DNA of 64,000 bases from contig JAYTPK010000093.1 in assembly GCA_043747295.1 (NCBI GenBank), forward strand, positions 1 to 64,000, given 5' to 3'. This document shows, in pieces, positions 24,889 through 34,500 of this stretch (position 1 is its first letter; each line of letters starts with the position of its first letter). The notes under the pieces are model-generated. The model was given only the letters and a program-made list of their open reading frames with translations. It was not told the origin of the DNA and searched no databases. A program made the translations under genes and the position numbers. The stretch comes from JAAFIP01 sp043747295 (lineage in GTDB: Bacteria > Pseudomonadota > Gammaproteobacteria > Burkholderiales > Burkholderiaceae_C).

Positions 24889-25272
24889 TCATGCTCTGCT
24901 GGCTATGAACAGCACGGCGGTCTTTAACCCCAGCACGGTCAGCAGTAAAGAGCCTAGTAAATGCAGCGCCGCCGTGCCTAACGCCAATGCATAGCGCGAC
25001 TGCTGAAGCATGCTGACTATTTCTGCGCTGAAACTGCTGAAGGTGGTTAATGCACCTAAAAATCCTGTGATCAATGCCACGCGCCACACTGGGTCTAGCT
25101 GGGGCAGGGCGTTGAACACGCCCATGCATACACCTACTAAATAACCGCCAATTAAATTGGCCGCCAGCGTGCCCCAGGGCAGTGCCGTGCCAGAGTTTAG
25201 CCACAGGCCCAGTTGCCAACGCGCTAGCGCGCCTGCACTGGCACCTATACAAATGGCGACAACATGAATCAT
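24889..25272 (-). CDS. crcB: Fluoride ion channel CrcB/Fluc
   Basis: A 127-residue membrane protein with four predicted helices. The family motifs GTLAANLIGGYLVG (with the conserved Asn) and GGFLG-like GFLGALTTFSSFSAEI (the phenylalanine box and sodium-site region) are present. Dual-topology Fluc dimers export fluoride. The gap to the divergent racemase-like gene is only about 50 bp and shows no fluoride riboswitch. Confidence 0.92.
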   Translation of the reverse strand: MIHVVAICIGASAGALARWQLGLWLNSGTALPWGTLAANLIGGYLVGVCMGVFNALPQLDPVWRVALITGFLGALTTFSSFSAEIVSMLQQSRYALALGTAALHLLGSLLLTVLGLKTAVLFIASRA

Positions 25273-25321
25273 GGGGTTAAGTGTAGCGTTGAAAATTCAG
25301 CCTACAGGTGACAATAGCGCT

Positions 25322-26056
25322 ATGCAAAACATCATGGCCACAGAGGGATTTTTAGGCATTGTCATGCTCGACACACAATTCCCGCGTCCGCCAGGAGATA
25401 TTGGACACCCAGAGACTTTTAACGTGCCCACGCACCGCGAGATCGTGCGCGGTATTTGGCCTGCCAAGGTGGTGCAGTCGGCCGCGGGCTTGCACCAAGC
25501 GCGCACGGTGCCCGCATTTCAAAGCGTGGTGCGAAGCTTAGAAAAGCGCGGTGCAAAAGCCATCACCACGAGCTGCGGATTCTTAGTGCTGCTGCAAAAA
25601 GAGCTGCAGTCTGCCGTGCGCGTGCCCATGGTCACGTCCAGCTTATTGCAGCTACCTAATTTGCTGAAAGCACACCAGCGCGTAGGTGTGTTGACTATCA
25701 GTGCATCAGCCCTAGGTAAAGAGCATTTGCGCAGCGCAGGTGTGCCGCGCGAAAGGCTGCAAGACGTTGTCGTGCAAGGTGTGCCGTCCAGCACAGAGTT
25801 TGTGTTAAAAATCTTGGGCAACCAAACACAGATGGATTTAGCACAGGCCGAGTGTGATGTAGTTACCGCTGCAGTGGCCTTAAAGCAGCGCGCACCTGAT
25901 GTGAGCACCGTCGTGCTGGAGTGCACCAATATGCCGCCTTACTTGGCTGCGATTGAGGCGGCTACCGGGCTTAAAGTGCTGTGCCTGTTGGACGATCAGC
26001 GCTTGGTCAAAGCCTTCTCGCCTATTCCACTGGCGCGTAGCGCGGCGATAAATTAA
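25322..26056 (+). CDS. Asp/Glu/hydantoin racemase-family protein
   Basis: A 244-residue protein when started at MQNIMATEG; AGGTG lies upstream. It contains the family's two cysteine regions, TSCGFLVLLQ and VVLECTNMPPY, as expected for the two-base cysteine mechanism, and the strand RVGVLTISASAL. The family includes aspartate and hydantoin racemases and maleate isomerases, so the exact reaction is open. Its 3' end overlaps the psuG stop by 4 bp in convergent orientation. Confidence 0.8.
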   Translation: MQNIMATEGFLGIVMLDTQFPRPPGDIGHPETFNVPTHREIVRGIWPAKVVQSAAGLHQARTVPAFQSVVRSLEKRGAKAITTSCGFLVLLQKELQSAVRVPMVTSSLLQLPNLLKAHQRVGVLTISASALGKEHLRSAGVPRERLQDVVVQGVPSSTEFVLKILGNQTQMDLAQAECDVVTAAVALKQRAPDVSTVVLECTNMPPYLAAIEAATGLKVLCLLDDQRLVKAFSPIPLARSAAIN

Positions 26057-26988
26057 GCTGCGCCGGGCGCAGTAAGCGCAGCATAATTCACCGCAATGTC
26101 AGCTGCCAGCCGCGCATTATTGAGCACCAGCTGGATGTTGGCTGCCAAGCTGTCGCCGCCCGTGATCTCGCACACACGCGCCAATAAAAATGGCGTAGAT
26201 TCTTTGCCTTGGATGTTTTGAGCTTTAGCCTCTTGCAAGGCCTGCGCAATGGCCGGGTCAATCACGCTGCGCGGCATGGCAAAGGCTTGCGGTACGGGGT
26301 TGGCAATGACCAAGCCGCCGCGCAGTTGCATAGCCCACTTGGCATGCATGACCTGGGCAATTTCGGCAGCGCTGTCTAAACGGTAGTCCACTGCATAATC
26401 GCTGTCGCGTGTAAAAAACGCAGGTAACGACGAAGTTTGGTAGCCCACCACGGGCACGCCGTGGGTTTCTAAGTATTCCAGCGTTAAGCGTAAGTCAAGA
26501 ATCGATTTGGCACCGGCACACACTACCGCCACAGGCGTGGTGGCCAGCTCTTGCAAGTCGGCTGAAATATCAAAACTGTGCTCAGCACCTCGGTGCACTC
26601 CACCAATACCGCCAGTGGCAAACACGCGTATGCCCGCCATCGCTGCGATGATCATGGTGGACGCTACCGTGGTGGCCCCAGTCACTTTACTGGCGACGAT
26701 AAACGGTATGTCTCTGCGGCTCACCTTCACCACGCTGCGGCCTGTTTTGCCTAAGTGCTCAATCTCTTCATGCGACAACCCAGCTTTTAAGCGCCCGTTG
26801 ATGATGGCGATGGTCGCTGGCGTGGCACCATGCGCGCGCACTTGTGCTTCGACCTGTAAGGCAGTGGCCACGTTGTGTGGATACGGCATGCCGTGCGAGA
26901 TGATGGTGGACTCTAGCGCCACTACGGGCTTGCCAGCAGCCAAGGCGACTGCAACGTCGGGGTGAATGTCTAAATAAGGCTGGGTCAT
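26053..26988 (-). CDS. psuG: Pseudouridine-5'-phosphate glycosidase PsuG
   Basis: A 311-residue enzyme that reversibly splits pseudouridine 5'-phosphate into uracil and ribose 5-phosphate. Motifs ALESTIISHGMPYPHN (catalytic Glu), FATGGIGGVHRG, DISADL and CAGAKSILD (catalytic Lys) are all present, as is SLAANIQL near the end. The start overlaps the psuK stop by 4 bp, so kinase and glycosidase are coupled. It is the last gene of the TRAP-psuK-psuG operon. Confidence 0.95.
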   Translation of the reverse strand: MTQPYLDIHPDVAVALAAGKPVVALESTIISHGMPYPHNVATALQVEAQVRAHGATPATIAIINGRLKAGLSHEEIEHLGKTGRSVVKVSRRDIPFIVASKVTGATTVASTMIIAAMAGIRVFATGGIGGVHRGAEHSFDISADLQELATTPVAVVCAGAKSILDLRLTLEYLETHGVPVVGYQTSSLPAFFTRDSDYAVDYRLDSAAEIAQVMHAKWAMQLRGGLVIANPVPQAFAMPRSVIDPAIAQALQEAKAQNIQGKESTPFLLARVCEITGGDSLAANIQLVLNNARLAADIAVNYAALTAPGAA

Positions 26989-27965
26989 GGTGTGGCGCTT
27001 TGTTGGGTAGTCGTTTGATCAGTCAATAGCTGGGTAGCAGCCGCTATTGATAAGCCCGGGTGGTTAGCAGCGGCACAGCCCACAGTCATCGCCGCGCAAG
27101 CTTGTGCAAAACGCGCGGCCTCAGCCAGCAGCATGTCGTGCAGCATGGCATGCATCCAACCTGCTAGTAGCGCATCGCCAGCGCCGTTTACGTTCACCAC
27201 ATCGCTAGGCATGGCATTTTGCCAGCCGTGACCATCAGTGGCATCGCTGTAGAACATACCTCGTGCGCCGAGGCTAATCAGAACTTGCTGCACGCCTTGG
27301 GCATGCAGCCATTGTGCGGTAGCCTGCACGTCAACATCGCTGCTGCAGGGCAACCCGCTCAGCGCTTGGGCTTCTAGTTGGTTAACTTTTAGCAGATACA
27401 TGCCCTGCAAGTAGGGGCGTATGCGCTGGCATTTAGCGGTCGACACTGCATCCACAAATACTTTACTCCTTGTCTGCGTAATTAGCCAAGACAGTGCGTC
27501 GGCGTTTAAGTTGCAGTCTGCCACGATGGCGCGGGCTTGCGAAACTAACGGCATGTGCGCGCTTAAAAAATCTGGCGTGATGCTGTTGACAATATCCATG
27601 TCGTTCACCGCCACTGTCAAATCACCCTGATACCCATGCAGCGATAAATAAGTGCTGGTGTTGTGCTGCGCAAGCACCGCGCAAGCGTCTGTGTGCACAC
27701 CCGCAGCGTGCGTGGCTTCTAACAAGCTACGTCCAAAGGCATCGTCGCCTACCGCGCTGATCAAATGGGTGGTGTGGCCCAAGCGGGCCAAGTTTTCAGC
27801 TACGTTGCGCGCTACGCCGCCCGGTGCACTACGAATGTGGCCAGGGTTAGAGTCGCCCATCACCCACTGCTTGTGTGCTGACCCAATAATGTCCATGTTA
27901 GCGCCACCCACTGCCAAGACATAGCTTGGCGCTTTGCTAGTTAATATGCTGCGTGGTAGGCTCAT
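26985..27965 (-). CDS. psuK: PfkB-family sugar kinase, probable pseudouridine kinase PsuK
   Basis: A 326-residue ribokinase-type kinase. The N-terminal GGANMDI and PGGVARNVAENLARLG and the C-terminal NGAGDALLAGW (anion hole and catalytic Asp) are typical PfkB motifs. Coupling to psuG supports pseudouridine as substrate. The start lies 22 bp after the stop of a TRAP large permease gene, so transporter and kinase share a transcript. Confidence 0.88.
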   Translation of the reverse strand: MSLPRSILTSKAPSYVLAVGGANMDIIGSAHKQWVMGDSNPGHIRSAPGGVARNVAENLARLGHTTHLISAVGDDAFGRSLLEATHAAGVHTDACAVLAQHNTSTYLSLHGYQGDLTVAVNDMDIVNSITPDFLSAHMPLVSQARAIVADCNLNADALSWLITQTRSKVFVDAVSTAKCQRIRPYLQGMYLLKVNQLEAQALSGLPCSSDVDVQATAQWLHAQGVQQVLISLGARGMFYSDATDGHGWQNAMPSDVVNVNGAGDALLAGWMHAMLHDMLLAEAARFAQACAAMTVGCAAANHPGLSIAAATQLLTDQTTTQQSATP

Positions 27966-27987
27966 AGCCTGATTTTACAAGCCCGGT

Positions 27988-29298
27988 TTACTTGTCTACC
28001 CCCATCACCAGATCAGGCAAGATCGTCACGATTTGCGGGAAGATGGTGATCAAAACAATACACAGCACTAGGCAACCAAAAAACGGCAGCGCGGCTTTGG
28101 CAATCAGGTTGCTATCTTTGCCCGTCATATTTTGCAGCACAAACAAGTTAAAACCTACTGGCGGCGTGACCTCGGCAATTTCAACTAACAAAATAATAAA
28201 TATGCCAAACCAGATCAAATCAAATCCGGCTTTTTGAACCATCGGCATCACCACCGCTGCGGTCAACACAATCATGCTGATGCCGTCTAGCGCAGTGCCC
28301 AAAATCAGGTACACCACCACCAAGCAGCCAATCAGCGCGTAGGGTGACAAGTTCATCGCGTTCACCCACTCAGCCAGCTCGCGCGGCACGCCCGTAAAAG
28401 CCATCGTCTTGGTTAAAAACGCAGCACCTGCCAAAATAAACATAATCATGCAGCTGGTACGGGTTGCGCCCATCAGGCCTTCCCAAAAATTGCTGAAAGT
28501 TAAGCTGCGGCCCCAGGCTGCAATAACCAGCGAACCCAGCACACCAAAGGCGGCGCATTCGGTAGCGGTGGCCCAGCCAGCTACCAACACCCACACGATG
28601 AACACAATCAGAAGTGTGCAAGGTATCAGCTGCCCGCTAAGTTTGATTTTTTGTATAAAGGTAGTGGGCGGGTCAGCCGCTGGTACTTGGTCAGGGTGGC
28701 GCAGGCTCCACCAAGCAATGTAGCCAGAGAACAGCAGCATCAGCAACGCACCGGGCAAGAAGCCCGCTAAAAATATACGAATGATCGATGCATCAGCTGC
28801 TACGGCATATACCACCATCGTGATGGACGGTGGGATCAAAATGCCCAAGGTGCCCGCAGTGGCCAGCGAGCCGATGGCCAGCTTTTCGTTGTAGCCGCGC
28901 TTGACTAATTCTGGCAAAGCTACTTTGGCAATCGTCGCGCAGGTGGCCGCAGACGAGCCTGACACCGAGCCAAACACACCGCAGCCCAAAATGGTGGTGT
29001 GCATTAATCGGCCTGGGATGCGGTTAAGCCAAGGGCGCAAGCCTTCAAACATTTCTTCGCTGAGCTTGGTGCGAAACAAAATCTCGCCCATCCAGATAAA
29101 CAAGGGCAGAGCAGCCAACTCCCAGCTGGCATTGCTTTCCCAAAATGCGCTGAACAGGTTTTTACCCGGCTGTGTGGTGGTAAAAAATGCTTGGCCCACC
29201 CAACCAACTATCGCCAAGGTCATGGCTATCCACACACCGCCACCCAGAAGCAGCAGCATGATAAACAGCAGCAGCGCGCCAATGCTCAATACATCCAT
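27988..29298 (-). CDS. TRAP transporter large permease, DctM family (psuKG operon)
   Basis: A 436-residue DctM permease with typical motifs (GVFGSVSGSSAATCATI, LGILIPPSITMVVYA). It stands between DctQ and psuK on the same strand. The 86-bp gap before it contains a small inverted repeat, AGCTCA/TGAGCT at 29336-29353. Context suggests import of a nucleoside such as pseudouridine, or of a carboxylate handled by the divergent 5-oxoprolinase-like enzyme. Confidence 0.92.
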   Translation of the reverse strand: MDVLSIGALLLFIMLLLLGGGVWIAMTLAIVGWVGQAFFTTTQPGKNLFSAFWESNASWELAALPLFIWMGEILFRTKLSEEMFEGLRPWLNRIPGRLMHTTILGCGVFGSVSGSSAATCATIAKVALPELVKRGYNEKLAIGSLATAGTLGILIPPSITMVVYAVAADASIIRIFLAGFLPGALLMLLFSGYIAWWSLRHPDQVPAADPPTTFIQKIKLSGQLIPCTLLIVFIVWVLVAGWATATECAAFGVLGSLVIAAWGRSLTFSNFWEGLMGATRTSCMIMFILAGAAFLTKTMAFTGVPRELAEWVNAMNLSPYALIGCLVVVYLILGTALDGISMIVLTAAVVMPMVQKAGFDLIWFGIFIILLVEIAEVTPPVGFNLFVLQNMTGKDSNLIAKAALPFFGCLVLCIVLITIFPQIVTILPDLVMGVDK

Positions 29299-29384
29299 GG
29301 AAATAATCTCAAGTTAATTTTTGGGGAGGCTGACAAGCTCATTTTGGTGAGCTGCCATCAGGGTGGGTGACTACTTAGCGAATG

Positions 29385-29930
29385 CTATACATCAGCAGAA
29401 AAATCACCTTTGGCATGCCGCTCTTCTACGGCCACTTGGTAAGTTGGCTTGCCACCGCGCAGCACAATCCACAGCTCGTCTAGTACGGCCAATAATAGTA
29501 ACCAGCAGCCAATGACAAAGGTGGCTTGCGGTATCCAGATAGGAATGACCACTAGGCCTGTAGCCATCTCTGCAAACTCATAGCTCTCATACGTGAAGGC
29601 GGTGGCCGAATAAGTTAGGTAAGAGACTGCTGTTGCAGCGATGCTCAAACACACTACATCCACCCAGCGGCGCGCGGGGGCAGAGAGCTTTTCTAGTACC
29701 AAGGTAACCCGAACAAAGTCGCCATGTTTGAACGAATGTGCCATGGCAAAAAAAGCCGCTGCAGCGCACAGCCACGCCACAATATCGTTGACGCCGCTGA
29801 CTTTAAAATTAAGCTGCCTGCCTACGCCGCCCACAATCATCAGTACAAAAATAGCCAGCACGCAACAGGCGGCTACGGCTGCCGCTGTGTTAAACAAGCC
29901 GTCTAGTGTGCGGCGCATGACTTTAGGCAT
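29385..29930 (-). CDS. TRAP transporter small permease, DctQ family (psuKG operon)
   Basis: A 181-residue protein with four predicted membrane segments and the DctQ pattern (FKVSGVNDIVAWLCAAAAFF, FKHGDFVRVTLV). Its ATG directly abuts the stop codon of the binding-protein gene (TAAATG), so translation is probably coupled. Confidence 0.88.
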   Translation of the reverse strand: MPKVMRRTLDGLFNTAAAVAACCVLAIFVLMIVGGVGRQLNFKVSGVNDIVAWLCAAAAFFAMAHSFKHGDFVRVTLVLEKLSAPARRWVDVVCLSIAATAVSYLTYSATAFTYESYEFAEMATGLVVIPIWIPQATFVIGCWLLLLAVLDELWIVLRGGKPTYQVAVEERHAKGDFSADV

Positions 29931-30914
29931 TTACTTAGCGCCGCGCTGTTTGTTGTAGTCGGCAATGATGGCTATGCCATCGCTGCCAGCGGCCTTTTGC
30001 CAGTCGCTCAGCATAATGCCGCCTACTTGCTGCATGTCAACCATTAGCTTGGGAGCGGGCTTGTGAATTTTCATGCCTTTGTCAGTAAGTAGTTTTTTGT
30101 ACTCTTCATTTTTTACTTCGCTGACCTTCCAGCCGCGCACTTCGGCCTCGGCTGCAGCTTTGGTAACCGCCGCTTGCGTGGCAGGGTCTAGTGCGTTAAA
30201 AGCTTTTAAGTTCACAATTACGCCGTTTTTGGGTAACCAAGCTTGCGTGTCATACCAGTTTTTAATGTGCTCGTAGGTTTTGCTGTCGTAGCCGGTAGAG
30301 CCCGAGCTCATGTAGCTTTCTACTACGCCCGTAGCCAAGGCTTGGCTTAGTTCTGCGGCTTGAATTTGCACAGGCTGCGCACCAATCAGTTCTGCAATTT
30401 TGGCGGTAGCGGGGCTGTAAGCGCGCCATTTGATTCCGCGCAGGTCAGCTACCGAAGTAATTTCTTTTTTGCTGTAAATACCCTGCGGTGGCCATGGCAC
30501 GCTGAACAGCATTTTCATGCCTTGGGCCGCCAGCAGCTTGTCCATAGGCGCTTTGGATGCGTCGTACAATTTTTTAGCATCACCATAGCCGGTGGCTAAA
30601 AACGGTACGCCGTCTAATGCGTAAATTGGGTTTTCGTTGGCAAAGTTAGCCAACAAAATTTCACCCAACTGCGCTTGGCCCCCTTGCACTGCGCGTTTAA
30701 TTTCGGGCGCTTTGAACAGCGATGCATTGGCATGCACCGTGATCTTCAGTTTGCCAGCCGTAGCAGCGTCCACATCTTTAGAAAACTGGGATAAGTTTTC
30801 TGTGTGAAAGTTAGTCGCAGGGTAGGCTGCTGGCAAATCCCATTTGGTTTGGGCAAATGCGGTGCTGGCTGTGATGGCCAGCAGGCTAAGCACGGCTGTT
30901 TGAATAGTCTTCAT
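29931..30914 (-). CDS. TRAP transporter periplasmic binding protein, DctP family (psuKG operon)
   Basis: A 327-residue receptor with a clear signal peptide (MKTIQTAVLSLLAITASTAFA). The ligand-pocket region DLRGIKWRAYSPATAKIAELIG keeps the arginine that binds carboxylates in most DctP proteins. This argues somewhat against a neutral nucleoside and for an acid such as 5-oxoproline. It is the first gene of an operon running DctP, DctQ, DctM, PsuK, PsuG. Confidence 0.9.
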   Translation of the reverse strand: MKTIQTAVLSLLAITASTAFAQTKWDLPAAYPATNFHTENLSQFSKDVDAATAGKLKITVHANASLFKAPEIKRAVQGGQAQLGEILLANFANENPIYALDGVPFLATGYGDAKKLYDASKAPMDKLLAAQGMKMLFSVPWPPQGIYSKKEITSVADLRGIKWRAYSPATAKIAELIGAQPVQIQAAELSQALATGVVESYMSSGSTGYDSKTYEHIKNWYDTQAWLPKNGVIVNLKAFNALDPATQAAVTKAAAEAEVRGWKVSEVKNEEYKKLLTDKGMKIHKPAPKLMVDMQQVGGIMLSDWQKAAGSDGIAIIADYNKQRGAK

Positions 30915-31007
30915 GAATCAACTCCAATTAAAAGTTAAGCAACATAGCAACTTTAAAAGCTCAACGCTAATTTGAAGATGGTGTTTACCCTAATTGTTGA
31001 TAAAATG

Positions 31008-31035
31008 TTGACAAATTGTCGTTAAAAAATAAAAT
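31008..31035 (+). promoter_or_regulatory. Promoter and overlapping operator of the winged-helix regulator gene
   Basis: TTGACA (31008-31013) is separated by 16 bp from TAAAAT (31030-31035), and the ATG of the next gene starts 7 bp further on. The -35 overlaps a perfect inverted repeat GACAA-A-TTGTC (31010-31020), a plausible autoregulatory operator. The predicted transcription start falls at or next to the start codon. Confidence 0.55.
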
Positions 31036-31041
31036 AGCAGT

Positions 31042-31563
31042 ATGAAAATTAAAACACCTGTCAAAAATCCTATCGTGTCGTCAGCCCATTTGGTGTCGCC
31101 GCAAAGTGCTGAGCTCAGTGAGTTTGAATTTGGCTTGATCGTGGCGGGCAATGCCTTTCACCGCTGGATAGTGCACTGTATGAGCGCTGCAGGGCTAAAG
31201 GATTTAACGCCGCTAGATGTGCTGGTGCTGCACCATGTAACACACCGCGCGCGAGACAAACGCTTGGCTGATATTTGCTTCATCATGAACGTGGAAGACA
31301 CCCATTTGATCAACTATGCGCTGAAGAAATTGCAAAACCTTGGTGTGGTGCTGTCAAGTAAAAGCGGCAAAGATGTGACCTACGCTGCCACTGTAGAAGG
31401 CAAAAAATGCGTTGAAAATTACCGCGCTATACGTGAGCAATGCCTTATTAATGCACTAAAAGCGGACGATGCTTTGAACAACGACATTGGCGAACTAGCG
31501 CGTTTGCTGCGCGTGCTGTCAGGCGTGTATGACCAAGCTGCGCGTGCTGCAGCATCGATGTAG
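31042..31563 (+). CDS. Winged-helix (MarR-like) transcriptional regulator
   Basis: A 173-residue regulator of the MarR-like group. The DNA-binding part runs LTPLDVLVLHHVTHRARDK, LADICFIMNVEDTHLINYAL and KKLQNLGVV, with a wing after it. It precedes the 5-oxoprolinase-type gene by 9 bp and is divergent from the TRAP-psuKG operon, so it could control both. It has no ribosome-binding site and may be translated from a leaderless message. Confidence 0.8.
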   Translation: MKIKTPVKNPIVSSAHLVSPQSAELSEFEFGLIVAGNAFHRWIVHCMSAAGLKDLTPLDVLVLHHVTHRARDKRLADICFIMNVEDTHLINYALKKLQNLGVVLSSKSGKDVTYAATVEGKKCVENYRAIREQCLINALKADDALNNDIGELARLLRVLSGVYDQAARAAASM

Positions 31564-31572
31564 AAAAAAATT

Positions 31573-34500
31573 ATGCAAAATAAATCTATGCTCAAACGTT
31601 GGCAATTTTGGATCGACCGTGGCGGTACGTTTACTGATGTGGTGGGCAAAAAGCCCGACGGCACTTTGGTGACTCACAAGCTGCTGAGCGAAAACCCCGA
31701 GCAATACAAAGACGCTGCCGTAGCGGGCATTCGCCATTTGCTAGGCTTAAAGTCTGGCGAGGCGGTAACGCCTGAATTAGTGGAATGCGTGAAGATGGGT
31801 ACTACGGTGGCCACCAACGCGCTGCTTGAGCGTAAAGGCGAGCCTACGCTCTTGGTCATCACCCAAGGGTTTAGGGATGCGCTACGTATTGCCTATCAAA
31901 ACAGGCCGCGTTTGTTTGACCGCCATATTGTGCTGCCCGAGCTGCTGTACAGCGCTGTGATCCAAGCGCAAGAGCGCATTGCCGCTGATGGAGAGGTGAT
32001 CAAAAAGTTAGATGAGGCGCTATTAAAAACAGAGCTTATTGAGCAGTACTTGCTTGGGCTACGATCGGTTTCTATTGTTTTTTTGCACGGCTATCGTTAT
32101 ACCGAGCACGAGCTGACCGCTGAGCGTATTGCGCGTGAAGTAGGTTTCACGCAAATCAGCGTGAGCCACAAAATAAGCCCGATGATGAAGCTGGTAAGCC
32201 GTGGTGACACCACTGTGGTGGATGCTTATTTGTCACCCATTTTGCGCCGCTATGTTGACCAGGTGGCGGGCGATATGCCGGGTGTGAAGGTGTTTTTCAT
32301 GCAGTCGTCCGGTGGTCTGACGGATGCCCATGCTTTCCAGGGTAAAGATGCTATTTTGAGCGGTCCGGCAGGCGGCATTGTGGGTATGGCACGGACAGCG
32401 CAGCTGGCTTTTGGTGATTCTTCGGCGCAACTGGCAGGGGTGAAGGTGATTGGCTTTGACATGGGCGGCACGTCTACCGATGTGAGCCATTTTGCAGGCG
32501 AGTTTGAACGCGAGTTTGAAACGCAAGTCGCTGGTGTGCGCATGCGCGCTCCGATGATGAGCATTCATACCGTGGCAGCGGGCGGCGGCTCGCTGCTGGA
32601 GTTTGACGGCGCACGCTTTCGCGTAGGCCCGCAAAGCGCGGGCGCCAACCCAGGCCCGGCCTGCTACCGGCGCGGCGGCAAGCTGGCCGTGACTGATGCC
32701 AACGTGATGCTGGGCAAAGTGCAGCCACGCTACTTTCCTAAAGTGTTTGGGCCTAACGCAGATGAAGCACTGAGCTACGAGGCCACGCTAGAAAAATTTA
32801 GCGCCATGGCTACCAAGGTAGGCCATAGCCAAGGCAAAGAAGTCAAAACCGAAGTGGTGGCCGAGGGCTTTATCAACATTGCCGTGCAGCAGATGGCCAA
32901 TGCAATTAAAAAGATATCTGTGGCACGCGGTTACGACGTTACGCGCTATACGCTGCAGTGCTTTGGCGGGGCAGGTGGGCAGCACGCCTGCCTAGTGGCT
33001 GATGCGCTAGGCATGTCGCGCGTGTTGGTGCACCCGCTGGCAGGCGTGTTGAGCGCGTATGGCATGGGTCTGGCAGATCAAAACGTCATACGTGAACAGG
33101 CCGTCGAGGCGCGGTTGACTGAAAGCTCGCTGGTAGATGTGTGCAGCAAGCTAACTGCTTTGGCCCGTACTGCACGCGCTGAGCTAGAGCGCCAGCAAGT
33201 AGGCCAAGGCGCGGTGACAGTGCACCAGCGAGTACATGTCAAATACGAAGGCACCGACACGGCATTAATTGTGCCCTTGGGTGGCATCAGCAGTATAGAA
33301 GCCGCGTTTGAGCGCGCCTACCAGCAGCGCTTTGCCTTTTTAATGCAAGGCAAAGCCAAAGTGGTGGAGGCGGTGTCTGTAGAAGCCGTGATCAGCGGCG
33401 ATGCACCCATCGAGCCGCGCCACGCCATGCATGCACCGCGCGCAGTGCCTGCGCGCGAGACCGTGCGCATGTATTCTGGTGGGCAGTGGCACGATGCGCA
33501 CTTGGTCGTACGGGGCGACATGCGTGCAGGCGACTTAGTGCCAGGCCCGGCTATCATTGCCGAGAAAAACGCCACCACTGTGGTGGAGCCCGGCTGGGAG
33601 GCTAACCTGACGGCGCTAGACCATTTGGTACTAGAACGCAAAACCCAACGTGCCGTCACCTACGCCGTAGGTACCACTGCCGATCCTGTGTTGCTAGAGG
33701 TGTTTAACAACCTGTTTATGAACATTGCCGAGCAGATGGGCTTGCAATTACAAAACACGGCCTACTCGGTCAACATCAAAGAGCGCCTAGACTTTAGTTG
33801 CGCACTGTTTGACACGCAGGGCAACTTGATTGCCAATGCACCGCACATGCCTGTGCACCTTGGGTCAATGGGCGAAAGCATCAAAACCGTGATCCGCGAA
33901 AACGCTGCCACTATGCAGCCAGGCAATGTGTATGCGCTGAACGACCCATACCATGGCGGCACGCACTTGCCCGACGTGACGGTCATCACCCCTGTGTACT
34001 TGGGCGACAAACCCGTGTTTTACGTAGGCTCACGCGGCCACCAGGCGGACATTGGCGGTACTACGCCAGGTTCGATGCCACCGTTTTCTACCCGCATTGA
34101 AGAAGAGGGCGTGCAGATCAACAATTTCTTGCTGGTAGAACGCGGCGTGCTGCGCGAGGCCCAGATGATTGCGCTGCTAGAAAGCGGACAATACCCCAGC
34201 CGCAACCCCTACCAAAACATGGCCGACCTGAAGGCGCAAATTGCCGCCAACGAAAAAGGCGTGCAAGAGCTGCGCAAAATGGTCGACACGTTTAGTTTGG
34301 ATGTCGTGCAAGCGTATATGCGCCACGTGCAAGACAACGCTGAAGAATCTGTACGTCGCGTGATCACCAAACTAAAAGACGGCCAATTTACTTTGCCGCT
34401 AGACAACGGCGCGCAAATCAAAGTAGCTATCCGCGTGAACGCAGCGCAGCGCACCGCAGAGATCGACTTTACAGGCACCTCGCCGCAACTGAGCAATAAC

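Noticed and set aside
24889..25330. A fluoride riboswitch before crcB
   Set aside because: Only about 50 bp separate crcB from the divergent gene and no riboswitch-like pseudoknot could be traced.
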